Source: Clostridia bacterium | GTDB taxonomy: Bacteria > Bacillota > Sulfobacillia > SLMV01 | Direction of reading: 5' to 3' | Assembly (NCBI GenBank): GCA_007136565.1 | Contig: SLGS01000074.1 | Coordinates: 1-33,669 of the forward strand | DNA length: 33,669 nt | Shown here: piece after piece, positions 7,279 through 15,792 of the stretch | Position numbering within the stretch: the stretch's first letter is position 1 | How the letters are laid out: every line of letters starts with the position of its first letter | The notes under the pieces: model-generated | What the model was told of the DNA's origin: nothing | The model's input: only the letters and a program-made list of their open reading frames with translations | Database searches by the model: none | Position numbers and translations under genes: made by a program

Positions 7279-8883
7279 TTGCCCCAACGGAGAGCATTGA
7301 ATTCGAAGGACCACATTCGCGCGCGCGGATCGCTGCGACCGAGGCGCGTCCGCGTCCTTGCGCTCGTCCCAATAATATTACTACTCGCTGCGACGACCAT
7401 GGTGGCCTGTGGAGGTTCCGATGACGGAGCGCCGAACGGGGCATCGGACTCGCCGGACGGCGGCACTCTCGCCGCCGGGGATGCGACCCCGGATACGGCG
7501 GGAAATGACTCCGCTGCTGCGGGCGAGCTCCCCTTCGATTCCGCGACCCTGGTGGAAGCCATCGAGGAAGCGCACGGCCCCCTGGGCGAGGGGGGAGAGG
7601 GGCGATTCCTCCTGGGTTTCATGACCACCGAAGTGGTGGACGGCATTCCCGTGGACGCGGTGGAGAGCTACAACACGGGGGAGGAAGAGATATTCGCCTG
7701 GGTTGTCTTCGATGGCCTGGACGCCACCGCCCTGGAGGGCGAGATCCGTATTCCCTCTCGAGATGACGAGGTGGTGGCCACCGCTGAAGTGACGTTGGCC
7801 CATGGCCATGGTTGGAGTGGGATCCAGTTCCCCAGGCCCGATGAGGGTTGGCGGGTGGCCCATTACGAGGCCGTCATCAGTTCAGGTGAAGCCGAGATCA
7901 CCATGGAGTTCGTCATAAACTACCACCCGACCGGGGGGTCGAGCCTGGTTGCGGCCGACGGCCGGGTGAGCCTGCCGGGCGCCGTCGCGGTCCCGGGGGG
8001 GTCCTCGGGTTCTTGGCAGCTGGCCGATATACCGACGCCCGAGGACGGGTTCGGTGGTCTCTTGGTGGAATCGGGCCGTTGCCTCGCCTTCAACTACAGG
8101 GGAGACCTGGCGGTCTCCGATGATGGGGTGACCTGGGAGTCCATTACCCCCGATTTCGAAGTGGCACCCACCTCCTTCGACTCGGCCAACGGTCGATTCT
8201 TCGGTTTCACGCAGTCCCGTCCCAACCAGTATTCGTCCGGCGACGGGGTAAGTTGGACGCGATTCGAGATGGGTAACCATGATCCCCTTTCGAACATCTG
8301 GCATACCCACGATGGATATGTGGGTGGGTCGCACAGGAACATGATGATGCACTCCGAGGATGGTGGCACCACCTGGTGGCGCTACGGCTACGAAAAGGAA
8401 GGCCACACCAGCACCCAAAACGTCTATCTGCATGAAGTTAACCAGTTCTTCTACCACGGTGGCGAGTACTGGTGGGTCAAAGAAGACGGGATCGAACGGG
8501 GGAGGGTGCTGCACGATCCAGACACCTGGATACCCTTCGGCGAGGATGAATCCCGCATAGCCGGCGCCCGGGTGATCATCAATGGCGATGACATAATCTT
8601 CTGGCGTCACGGCACCCGGGACCTATGGGAGTATACCGGGGGCGGGTTTGCCAGGATAGATACGGATCTCGGGGGCGATGCCCTCTCCTCGATACTCCCG
8701 GGGAACGGGGGATACCTCGGGGTTCGATGGGACGGGGCGGTATTGCGATCCCCCGACGCCAGGGATTGGCACCTGGTGGCCGAAAGTCCCGAGGTCAACG
8801 AAGCCCCGGGGGGCTCGGCCATCGTCGGGGATCGGCTGGTGGTCATCTTCGGGGGCGTACTGTACAGTACGCCCATCGATTGA
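7279..8883 (+). CDS. Secreted lipoprotein with BNR/Asp-box repeats
   Basis: No named family is recognised with certainty. The N-terminus is basic, then hydrophobic (ALVPIILLLAATTM), ending in a lipobox with Cys at 7408-7410 (MVAC), followed by a Gly/Ser/Asp-rich linker, so it is probably a lipid-anchored exported protein. Residues of about 85-245 form a beta-rich domain. The remainder contains at least four degenerate Asp-box motifs (SDDGVTWES, SGDGVSWTR, SEDGGTTWW, SPDARDWH), typical of sialidase- and sortilin-like beta-propellers. Asp boxes are structural and do not prove glycosidase activity. The start is uncertain: TTG 7279 has GGAGAGG 12 bases upstream, and TTG 7297 has GGAG 4 bases upstream. 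The open frame reaches back to 7180, but that part lacks signal-peptide character. Confidence 0.75.
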   Translation: MPQRRALNSKDHIRARGSLRPRRVRVLALVPIILLLAATTMVACGGSDDGAPNGASDSPDGGTLAAGDATPDTAGNDSAAAGELPFDSATLVEAIEEAHGPLGEGGEGRFLLGFMTTEVVDGIPVDAVESYNTGEEEIFAWVVFDGLDATALEGEIRIPSRDDEVVATAEVTLAHGHGWSGIQFPRPDEGWRVAHYEAVISSGEAEITMEFVINYHPTGGSSLVAADGRVSLPGAVAVPGGSSGSWQLADIPTPEDGFGGLLVESGRCLAFNYRGDLAVSDDGVTWESITPDFEVAPTSFDSANGRFFGFTQSRPNQYSSGDGVSWTRFEMGNHDPLSNIWHTHDGYVGGSHRNMMMHSEDGGTTWWRYGYEKEGHTSTQNVYLHEVNQFFYHGGEYWWVKEDGIERGRVLHDPDTWIPFGEDESRIAGARVIINGDDIIFWRHGTRDLWEYTGGGFARIDTDLGGDALSSILPGNGGYLGVRWDGAVLRSPDARDWHLVAESPEVNEAPGGSAIVGDRLVVIFGGVLYSTPID

Positions 8884-8939
8884 GCGAGATCGGATGAGGA
8901 GCGTTGAGCCCGCATCCCAGGTTACATAGAGAAGGGGAG

Positions 8940-8969
8940 GGTCCCGTGGGGGCGTGGCCGCGCGGGACC
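8940..8969 (+). terminator. Hairpin after the BNR lipoprotein
   Basis: GGTCCCG (8940-8946) pairs perfectly with CGGGACC (8963-8969), and flanking GAGG/CCTC can extend the stem. It lies 57 bases after the stop in a 253-base gap between convergent genes and probably serves as a terminator. I see nothing else in this gap. Confidence 0.5.
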
Positions 8970-9136
8970 ACTCCTCGAGGTCGAGGGTTCCCTTGGGAAC
9001 GGGGGATGCGGAGGAAACCCAATGCGGTGAGCAGCTATCACCACCTCTATCTTCTCCTCTAACGTCCGTTGATGCTAAGCGTTCACGGATCCCCCTACGG
9101 GTATCGTGACCCGCAGGATCGATCGAGACGCCGATA

Positions 9137-9967
9137 TCAACTCTTGAGGTCCTCCTTGGCTGCGAGGTACTCCTCCCGGGATATGTCTCCCCTGGCGTAG
9201 CGCATATCGAGTCGCTCGCGCGGAGTCACGGAACCAGGCGCAGGGGATCCCGAGCCCGGCGAGCTCGAGAGAGCTTTCACGAGTAACCAGACCGCCAGGA
9301 CTATCAGCGCAAGCACTGCTATCAGTCCCACGACCATCAGGGGCATGAACCAACCCGACCATCCGTTCCACATCATCATGGATCCATCCCTCCTCCCCAT
9401 CATGGGTGCGCTCGAATACCATCGAAAGAGCCAGTCGCGCATCGTGGAGATTTCAGTCCTTTGATTGTCCCTGATTCGCACCGCCAAGGCCGCGACCTCT
9501 TCGTTTTGGGCCAATCTCCTCCCGAGGAGACGTTGTGACATCATAACCGCCTCCATGTGATGGACGATCATGTCCTCGAGGAAGGCGCGCTCCAGGTCTT
9601 CTCCCGCCAATCCCTCCAATTCGCGCATCATCGGAGTATAGGACACATCTCGATCTGCATCCGGATACCAGGTATCCAGATACGATTCCATGAGCTCGAT
9701 TTCTGCGCTTTGCGTCTCGATTATGAGATGGGCGAAATCCCTCAGGGGAGCGCGTTCTGTGTTTTCTGCCAGGACGGCGGCGGCGGATATCGCTTCCTCG
9801 TGGTGTGGGATCATATGTATGAGGAAGTCTCTCTCGTCCGAAATCACCCTCCCCATGCCCGGATGGATCTGAGCGGCGATCGGGGTTGTTCCCCAGAACA
9901 AGATAGATAGTCCCACCAATGCGATGAGGATAATCTTTATCGAAGGAATGCCTTGCAGCCTCTTCAT
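9137..9967 (-). CDS. DUF305-family exported protein with TM segment and C-terminal SHOCT domain
   Basis: This 276-residue protein starts with a signal sequence (about residues 8-32, ending PIAAQ). It continues with a DUF305 four-helix domain (about 40-185) containing the paired His motifs HMIPHHEEAI and DMIVHHMEAVMM. A Met/Trp-rich linker (GSMMMWNGWSGW) follows, then a transmembrane helix (about 205-235) and a C-terminal SHOCT motif (RYARGDISREEYLAAK, about 255-270). DUF305 proteins often occur with copper-handling genes, and the His/Met richness would suit metal binding, but that is inference. The start ATG at 9967 is preceded by a GGAAAGGTG SD. The gene is convergent with the BNR lipoprotein. 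DUF305 joined to SHOCT through a TM segment is an uncommon composite. Confidence 0.85.
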   Translation of the reverse strand: MKRLQGIPSIKIILIALVGLSILFWGTTPIAAQIHPGMGRVISDERDFLIHMIPHHEEAISAAAVLAENTERAPLRDFAHLIIETQSAEIELMESYLDTWYPDADRDVSYTPMMRELEGLAGEDLERAFLEDMIVHHMEAVMMSQRLLGRRLAQNEEVAALAVRIRDNQRTEISTMRDWLFRWYSSAPMMGRRDGSMMMWNGWSGWFMPLMVVGLIAVLALIVLAVWLLVKALSSSPGSGSPAPGSVTPRERLDMRYARGDISREEYLAAKEDLKS

Positions 9968-10168
9968 CGCGACACCTTTCCGTGATCGTACCTTGAAATG
10001 ATGGGGCTTTGCCGTCGCAGTCCTTCACTTGATGCCGATGGGTCCGGGGGCCATATTCGCGAAATGGATAACCGGTGCTTGCCGTGCGATTCCCCGCCCA
10101 TCGGGGGTCCGACGGAGAAATCGCCATCTGTTAGGTGCATTCCCGATCGACAGTGAACACAAACTCGA

Positions 10169-10226
10169 GAGAGTGCGGTCATCGATGAAGCGATACCGGG
10201 GCAACTCTGCTCTAGCGCGCACTCTC
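10169..10226. repeat. 9-bp inverted repeat upstream of the DUF305 gene
   Basis: GAGAGTGCG (10169-10177) and CGCACTCTC (10218-10226) are perfect complements 40 bases apart. They lie in the 270-base non-coding stretch upstream of the DUF305 gene. This could be a regulatory fold or a looping operator. I see no other feature in 9968-10237. Confidence 0.3.
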
Positions 10227-10237
10227 CCGCTCGCAAT

Positions 10238-10438
10238 TCAGTTCGCCCCTCGGTCTTTTATCTTGGCCTCGGATCTGCGATATTCCCGGTAATCGGTCAC
10301 CTCGGAGTGCTTTCCGTCACCAGTCGGAGTTTCGTCGCGCTCCATCGGGTAGGTCCCGTCTAGCCCAATAGGCGAGTCGGGGTTGGGGAGCATCCCCGCG
10401 ATCCTTTCTCGCCTCCTGCCCCCGGAGTAACCGTTCAA
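10238..10438 (-). CDS. Possible small hydrophilic protein, unrecognised
   Basis: This 66-codon frame has a TTG start. It is charged throughout, without a membrane segment, and ends in a Lys/Arg/Asp-rich tail (SEAKIKDRG). Codon third positions look like the neighbouring genes, which argues for coding. Against it are the absence of a clear SD and of any recognisable family. It lies upstream of, and in the same direction as, the DUF305 gene, 270 bases away. Confidence 0.3.
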   Translation of the reverse strand: MNGYSGGRRRERIAGMLPNPDSPIGLDGTYPMERDETPTGDGKHSEVTDYREYRRSEAKIKDRGAN

Positions 10439-10477
10439 TCACGTCGCCACTACTCAAACGGCGCCGATACCTCGCCG

Positions 10478-11180
10478 CAGGCCCTTAAGTCACCTTGGAC
10501 ACCTCCGCCAGTCCTCGGCCGGGTTCGTTTCCGGGCCGCCGGGTTGAAGGATGCGGCCTCGGCCACCGCGTTTGCCCGGGGGATTATCGCCCGCGCGGTT
10601 TTGGGGCGGGGTGCTTGGGACTGGAGGTTAGCCTCAGCATAATGGGATTCGCCCAGGGCGGTTGGCGCCATCCTCGAGTCGCGTGCGCCCGCGAGCGCGG
10701 TATTCGGCGTTGGTAACCGGACGAATCAGGGGTGTTGCCGAACCAGTCTCAGCCTGGTCCGGGCTACGACCATCGTGGTCGCGAAAACTCGAGTGCCGGG
10801 AGCGAAGAAAGGGGCGACGGCGTCACTCGCCCGGAATCGACCATCGCCTCCGGTGTGGTAACTGCTCTCGGGATCCCGATCCACCGTTTATCCTTCCCCA
10901 TCGCCGGGATGTTCCTACCAGGTGGGGAGGCCTCGATCGCCTTCGTCGGCAAGTCCCTTCGGATGGGCACCTTCTCGTTCGGTTTAAAGGGGGTGCTCAT
11001 CGTGGCCAACCGCGCCTTCCAAGGTGCCGGACGGACGGTGGTTGTCACGACGTTTTCGCTTTGTCCCGTGTAGGAATTGCGCGTTCCCTTGGCGTACTCA
11101 TCGTCTCAGCCGGTAGAATGGGAAAGACCCGCATCATCGATCGAGATTCGCATATCGGGGGGAGGAGGACAACGACACTT
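10478..11180 (+). pseudogene. Decayed MATE-family multidrug transporter (C-terminal two thirds)
   Basis: Translation in three frames aligns collinearly with the intact MATE gene at 32233-33606, from about its residue 159 to its C-terminus. In the first frame, pieces such as LKDAASATAFARG match VQGAAVATVFSRG, and APASAVFGVGNR matches TPTLAAFGVGNR. SLSLVRATTIVVAKTR in the same frame matches SLGLGQATTTMVGQNL. This frame is interrupted by TAA at 10640-10642. Around 10840 homology moves to a second frame (IAGMFLPGGEAS, then VLIVANRAFQGAGRT), and near 11065 to a third (GIARSLGVLIV). The N-terminal third is missing, and internal deletions are evident. It is clearly non-functional. It could come from an ancient duplication of the local gene or from a separately acquired MATE. 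Confidence 0.88.
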
Positions 11181-11506
11181 GCTCCCGAAATCTGAATGAT
11201 GCTGGTCCGGCGTGTGCGCCTCACGCGCGTTCCGCCACCACAAATAATCCATACAATTCTCCGAATCGCCATCCCTAAGGTTGAAGTGCGCTACGGGTGG
11301 GCGATCGGTAGGGTCTCAGGGGGAAACCCCGGGGCCTCCCGTGCTAGGAAAGGAGAATCGATGTGATGCCGGATTCGTATGCCCCCTTCCGCGGGAGGTG
11401 GCCTTCCCATTTCAGCTAGCCTCTTCCATCGGGAACCAAAATAGGTACTCGCAAATGCCCGGGCGCAGTGAGCCCAGGGCGGATCAGTGTGGGGAGGCGA
11501 GCGTTT
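11181..11506. other. Non-coding stretch before the lipoprotein operon
   Basis: These 326 bases hold no convincing gene. An SD-like AAAGGAG is followed only by ATG-TGA (around 11356-11374), so it does not open a frame. The stretch probably carries the promoter of the downstream lipoprotein genes, but I find no clear -35/-10 pair. Confidence 0.5.
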
Positions 11507-12587
11507 GTGCGAAAGACTTGGTTGGTAGTTATGGTCCTGGTACTGATGACGGCGGCGATCGGGTGCGGCGATACTTCGACCGATCCGGGCGATGCCGATG
11601 ATATCGGGCTCAATCCGGAGGAAACGGTGGTCCTGGTCACGCCGAATAAAGGGGAGTCGGAACTCAGTCTGCGTGAGATAACGGAACTGGAATCGATTAC
11701 CCTGGAGATCGAGAGGGACACCGATGACGGTCCCGAGGAATTCGAGATCACCGGCGTTACCCTGGACGCAATGGCGGAAGCCGTCGATGTCGATCCGGCG
11801 ACGCTGGAAGGGTTGATCTTGGTCGCGGGCGATGGGTACTCGGTGGAAGTGTCGGCGGAGGTCCTGTCCGATCACGAGGCGGTATTCGCCTACTACGTCG
11901 ACGGAGAGGCATTAAGCGGCGATAGCGCACCCCTTCGCGCCTTCTTCCCGGGTTCGGAGACCATGTACTGGGTGAGAAACCTGGTCCGGATAGAATTCAT
12001 TGGTTCCGCCGAAAGGGCCGTCGCGGCGTCGGAGATTTACCTCCTGGAGACCCTCTTCGCCACCATGGAAGAGGTAGATTACGGCGGCGAGGCCGCAGTG
12101 CGTGCGTCGGATATCCTCGAGTACGCGAAGGGAGAAGGAAGAGTGTTCATGGCGGCCACCGACGGTTTCGAAAAGAGCGAGGGCGCGGACATCTTCTCGG
12201 AACACTTCGTGGTCACGACGGGCGATACCGCGCCGGCTTTTAGGGGAGAGGAACTGCCGCGCGGTATGCACGTCCGCGACCTGGTTTGGTTGACCGTTGG
12301 TGAAACAGCTTTCTATTCCGCGGCTCGCGGAGGCGAGTTGCTGCAGATCCTGGATGTAGAGAACCTCCGGTGTTTCGTTGGTGGCCCTGGTGGACGCCGT
12401 GGGATTGGCCGAAGTTGATGCTCTAGTGCTAGAGGCCGTCGACGGATACTCCGTCGAGATAGGGTGGGGCGACCTGTCCCGGGGTGTAATCTACATTCGC
12501 GACTCCGGCGAGGTCTCGGTGGCCTTTGACGATCTGCCCCGCAGTGCCAATGTGCGGGATCTCCTCCGCATCGGGACGGGGGAATGA
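11507..12587 (+). pseudogene. Lipoprotein with three sulfite-oxidase-like (molybdopterin-fold) repeats, frameshifted
   Basis: GTG 11507 has an ideal SD (GGGGAGG, 11491-11497) and starts a short signal peptide with lipobox Cys20 (AAIGC). Three repeats follow that resemble the PF00174 oxidoreductase molybdopterin-binding fold. Repeat 1 is the clearest: ITGVTLDAMAEAV, DGYSVEV, AYYVDGEAL, PLRAFFPG and YWVRNLVRIEF. Repeat 2 keeps DGFEKSEG and VRDLVWLTVGE. Repeat 3 has SGVSLVALVDAVG, DGYSVEIG and VRDLLRIG. Repeat 3 is in another frame: the first frame runs into junk and stops at 12418, while homology resumes in the +1-shifted frame from about 12363 and ends at 12587. The shift therefore lies between about 12357 and 12368. 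The Moco-ligating Cys of sulfite oxidases is not evident, so the domains may be structural or binding modules. It is either a recent pseudogene or a sequencing error. Confidence 0.72.
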
Positions 12588-12594
12588 TGTCAAA

Positions 12595-14127
12595 GTGACG
12601 GTGCTTTCATACCTCTTTCGCCCGCCGTGGCGACGACGCATCTTGGGTAGGGGGCCGAGTGCCGGGATGATGCTGCCTTTCCTCGTCGTGTTGGGGCTAT
12701 CGGTGGTCGCTTGCGGTTTGCCCTTGGGCGAGACGGCTCCCGAAGTCTCGCACGGGCTGTGGATCGTGGGCGATGTCGAGGTTGCAACGCAGATCGATTC
12801 CCTCGACCCGCGAGATTGGAGCGTAGAACGCCTGGAGCGGGGCGATCGGACCATAACTGTAATCCCGCTGGCGGAGTTATTGGAGATGTCAGCGCCCCTC
12901 GCTACTGAGTATCGAGTGGCGTTCGCCGGACGTGATGGGCGCCTGGCGGTCGTAGGAGGCGGGCACCTGGCCGACAGCCGATTAGGGTGGAGCGAAGAGT
13001 ACGGTTGGGAAGTGGTCAATCCCAACCACCCCGTCAGCGGTAACATAAAGGATCTAGAGGAAATCGTGGTCCTGGCCGAGGATCCCGGTCCGCGACATAG
13101 CCTCAATGTCATACGGCTCGGCGAGAATATCGATCGATACACGGTCGGGGAATTGGCGGTCGGTGAATATACCGTCGGTGCGGAACCCATCGGCTCGGCG
13201 TCGAGGGAGGTGGATGGCGTAAACCTCGAGGCCAAAATATACCAGCGGGAGCGTTGGATCGATTTGGATCGATTCGTCCGAAACCGCGACTACGAGGAAC
13301 TCGTGGTCGTCGGAGAGGCTGGAGAGGTGGCCGTCCACGCGCCCGGGGGCAAGATGATGCTCGAGAGGACGTCGCTTGCGTACCGTGCGGCGGATGGTGT
13401 GGAAATATCGAGGGTTAAGGGTATCGTCTTGGACCCCCCGAAGAGGATGAATACGGCGATCTTCGGGGATGCCAAGGAATCCCTCGAGCGCGGGATCCCC
13501 ACCATGGTGGTCTTGGTCGATGGCCTCGGGTGGGATCAGTATCTCCACATGATAGAGAACGGTAGGATGCCCTTCCTCGGGGCCGCCGGAGAACCGGACC
13601 CAGCCCTGGCGATCTACCCCTCCATCACGCCGGTGAACGTGGCCGCCTCCATCACCGGTGCGCTGCCGCATGAGAGCGGAGTCGTGGCCAGGAACACCAG
13701 GATTCCCGAGGTTCCAACCCTTTTCCAATGGGCGCGCGAGCGAGGTATGGAGGAGAGCGCAGTCATCGGGCCCATTGCCCCCATCGATCTCGGTACCGAT
13801 CCGCATTTTCGTACCGACGAGAACGGGGATGGTTCCGAGGACGACGAGATATTCGACACAACCCTAAAGCTAGCTGGGGAAGGGTACGACTTTCTCTATG
13901 TGCACTTCAAGGGCGTGGATGTCGCGGGGCACGCCCACGGGGCGTTTGCGGAAGAGACCCTCTCTGCCATCGATAGAATCGACGGGTACGTGAGGGGATT
14001 GGCCCATGTGTGGGAGGGGAATATGATAGTCTACTCCGACCACGGCATGAAGACGACCCCGGACGGGGGAGAGCACGGTCTGTTCGTCCACGAGGACATG
14101 TTCGTTCCCCACTGGTACTTGCGCTGA
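12595..14127 (+). CDS. Lipoprotein phosphodiesterase, alkaline phosphatase superfamily, with N-terminal repeat domains
   Basis: A basic n-region and hydrophobic stretch end in lipobox Cys40 (SVVAC), so the protein is probably anchored outside the cytoplasm. Residues of about 50-290 contain two domains resembling the molybdopterin-fold repeats of the upstream gene (ITVIPLAELLEM, DGRLAVVGGG, NPNHPVSGNIKDLEEI). The C-terminal part (about 300-510) is a type I phosphodiesterase/nucleotide pyrophosphatase domain. Its metal/nucleophile set looks complete: Asp309 (VLVDGLG), Thr345 (SITPVN), Asp442 and His446 (VDVAGHAHG), Asp482-His483 (SDHGMK) and His494 (GGEHG). It should hydrolyse phosphodi- or monoesters, substrate unknown. 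GTG 12595 lies 11 bases after GGGGGA, and GTG 12601 is an alternative. It begins 7 bases after the frameshifted lipoprotein, so the two form one operon. Confidence 0.85.
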   Translation: MTVLSYLFRPPWRRRILGRGPSAGMMLPFLVVLGLSVVACGLPLGETAPEVSHGLWIVGDVEVATQIDSLDPRDWSVERLERGDRTITVIPLAELLEMSAPLATEYRVAFAGRDGRLAVVGGGHLADSRLGWSEEYGWEVVNPNHPVSGNIKDLEEIVVLAEDPGPRHSLNVIRLGENIDRYTVGELAVGEYTVGAEPIGSASREVDGVNLEAKIYQRERWIDLDRFVRNRDYEELVVVGEAGEVAVHAPGGKMMLERTSLAYRAADGVEISRVKGIVLDPPKRMNTAIFGDAKESLERGIPTMVVLVDGLGWDQYLHMIENGRMPFLGAAGEPDPALAIYPSITPVNVAASITGALPHESGVVARNTRIPEVPTLFQWARERGMEESAVIGPIAPIDLGTDPHFRTDENGDGSEDDEIFDTTLKLAGEGYDFLYVHFKGVDVAGHAHGAFAEETLSAIDRIDGYVRGLAHVWEGNMIVYSDHGMKTTPDGGEHGLFVHEDMFVPHWYLR

Positions 14128-14469
14128 GTTGCCGGTACGAGACCGAATCGGCGCCGCGCATGACACCCGTGGTCACACTCACCCCGACCAGATGTCCCAC
14201 CACGCGCCCTCGACATACCCAGCCCCAGGTCGAGGACGCGCTGGCGCTCCCTCGCCCCGAGGGCTTCCGAGCCCGGCCCGGGAGGATATTCCCCTCGGCG
14301 ATCATGAGAAGCACCTCAAATGTTCCTACGGGGCAAGTCGCGGGGCACGCTGTCCCGGGCGCTACTTGCTGGTATACTGGATCGGAGTGATGGGTTTTCC
14401 CGCTGACCACCGGAGACTTCACCCGCCCGGGACCGGTTCCGAGCGGTCGTCGTAGGGGGTAACGACATC
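14128..14469 (+). other. 342-base intergenic stretch upstream of chrA
   Basis: I find no supported gene in this stretch; overlapping short frames lack SD sites and family resemblance. It contains a candidate extended -10 promoter near its 3' end, listed separately. Confidence 0.5.
14370..14378 (+). promoter_or_regulatory. Candidate extended -10 promoter for chrA
   Basis: TGGTATACT matches the extended -10 form TGnTATAAT with one deviation. It lies 92 bases before the chrA start. No good -35 is visible, which is tolerated at extended -10 promoters. Confidence 0.3.
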
Positions 14470-15588
14470 ATGGAATCGCGGCTTTGGCAGGTATTCCTCC
14501 TCGCAGCTCGCATGGGCGTAGCCGCATTCGGTGGGCCCGTGGCCCATCTCGCCATGATGGAAAGAGAGGTCATCGAAAAGAGGGGATGGATCGAGCGAGA
14601 CCACTTCATGGACCTCCTCGCCATCACCAACCTCGTTCCGGGACCCAACTCGACGCAAATGATAATGCACTTCGGGTTCGTCAGGGGCGGTGACCCCGGG
14701 ACCTGGATCGCGGGATTGGGATTCATCCTCCCGGCATTCCTGATCACCTTGGCCCTCAGCTGGTTTTACGTCCACCTGGGGATGCTTCCCGCCGTGGAGG
14801 CGATATTTTACGGCATCAAGCCCGCCATAGTTGCCCTCATAGTGACCGCTCTCTGGCGCATGAGCCGGAAGGAGATCCGAGGCGCGGAATCCGCGGTCCT
14901 TTTCTCCCTCGCCGTTTTCGCATCTTTCCTCGGGGTGAACGAACTCTTGGTAATGGCCGGGGGGGCTTTTTGGGGATTGGCACGTCACCTCCGCGGCAGG
15001 ATCCTGTCCGTGGTCCCCACCGGCATTCTCATGCTCGGGGCGACCTCTACCGCTCCCGGCGGCAGCACGTTGACGTCGCTGGGGCTACTGTTCCTGAGGT
15101 TTGGAGCCACGCTATATGGCAGTGGATACCTCCTCATCGCCTTCATACAAAGGGACCTGGTCTCGCGGATGGGCTGGCTAACGGGCCAGCAACTTCTCGA
15201 CGCCATAGCCATCGGTCAGATGACGCCCGGCCCGATACTCACGACCTCGACCGTAGTGGGTTACATCGTCTCCGGCGTTCCCGGCGCCATCGTAGCTACC
15301 ACGGCCATCTTCCTCCCGTCCTTTTTCTTCGTGATGATGGTGGGGCGCTGGATGGACCGCCTTAGGGACTCGCGCTTGGCTCGTTCCACCATCGACGCCA
15401 TACTGCCCACCATACTGGGCGTCATCGCCGTGGTCGCCTGGGGACTCGGGCGAGAGGCCCTGGTGGACCCCTTTTCCGTCGCGCTGGCCATCGGAGCCGG
15501 GATCGCGCTCATGAAGGCCCGGATGGACTCCGTGCTCGTGATCATCCTGGCCTCGGGAGTCGGCTACGTGTGGCAGGTACTGTTATAG
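14470..15588 (+). CDS. chrA: Chromate transporter, long-chain two-domain CHR family
   Basis: This 372-residue inner-membrane protein has the duplicated CHR architecture. The N-terminal half carries AAFGGPVAHLAMM near residue 18 and NLVPGPNSTQM (about 56-66). The C-terminal half repeats this as LRFGATLYGSGY and GQMTPGPILTTS. About ten hydrophobic segments are visible, and the length is typical for long-chain ChrA (about 370-400). Family members export chromate by proton-driven transport, although many annotated homologues have other or unknown anion substrates. The start ATG 14470 has a weak GGGGGT 12 bases upstream. No chrB/chrR neighbour is present. The following gene is a peroxiredoxin, which could share an oxidative or metal stress role but has its own leader. 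Confidence 0.9.
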   Translation: MESRLWQVFLLAARMGVAAFGGPVAHLAMMEREVIEKRGWIERDHFMDLLAITNLVPGPNSTQMIMHFGFVRGGDPGTWIAGLGFILPAFLITLALSWFYVHLGMLPAVEAIFYGIKPAIVALIVTALWRMSRKEIRGAESAVLFSLAVFASFLGVNELLVMAGGAFWGLARHLRGRILSVVPTGILMLGATSTAPGGSTLTSLGLLFLRFGATLYGSGYLLIAFIQRDLVSRMGWLTGQQLLDAIAIGQMTPGPILTTSTVVGYIVSGVPGAIVATTAIFLPSFFFVMMVGRWMDRLRDSRLARSTIDAILPTILGVIAVVAWGLGREALVDPFSVALAIGAGIALMKARMDSVLVIILASGVGYVWQVLL

Positions 15589-15594
15589 GTTATG

Positions 15595-15613
15595 GAGGCC
15601 GAAGGCTGGCCTC
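15595..15613 (+). terminator. Short hairpin after chrA
   Basis: GAGGCC (15595-15600) and GGCCTC (15608-15613) form a perfect 6-bp stem 6 bases after the chrA stop, without a U-run. This is a weak terminator candidate. Confidence 0.35.
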
Positions 15614-15792
15614 GCTGCGTCGAGACCACCCACCGCACCCTCGAAGCATGCTATCTCGCGTCTCCCTACCGCCGATCTTATCGATACCGAATACTGGATA
15701 GTACGCGGGATTGCGAAGGATTCATTACCCCACCGTAGAAGCATCGAGGTAGCACATGCATTGTGCAATCATATATTGGAGGAGGTTCGAAA

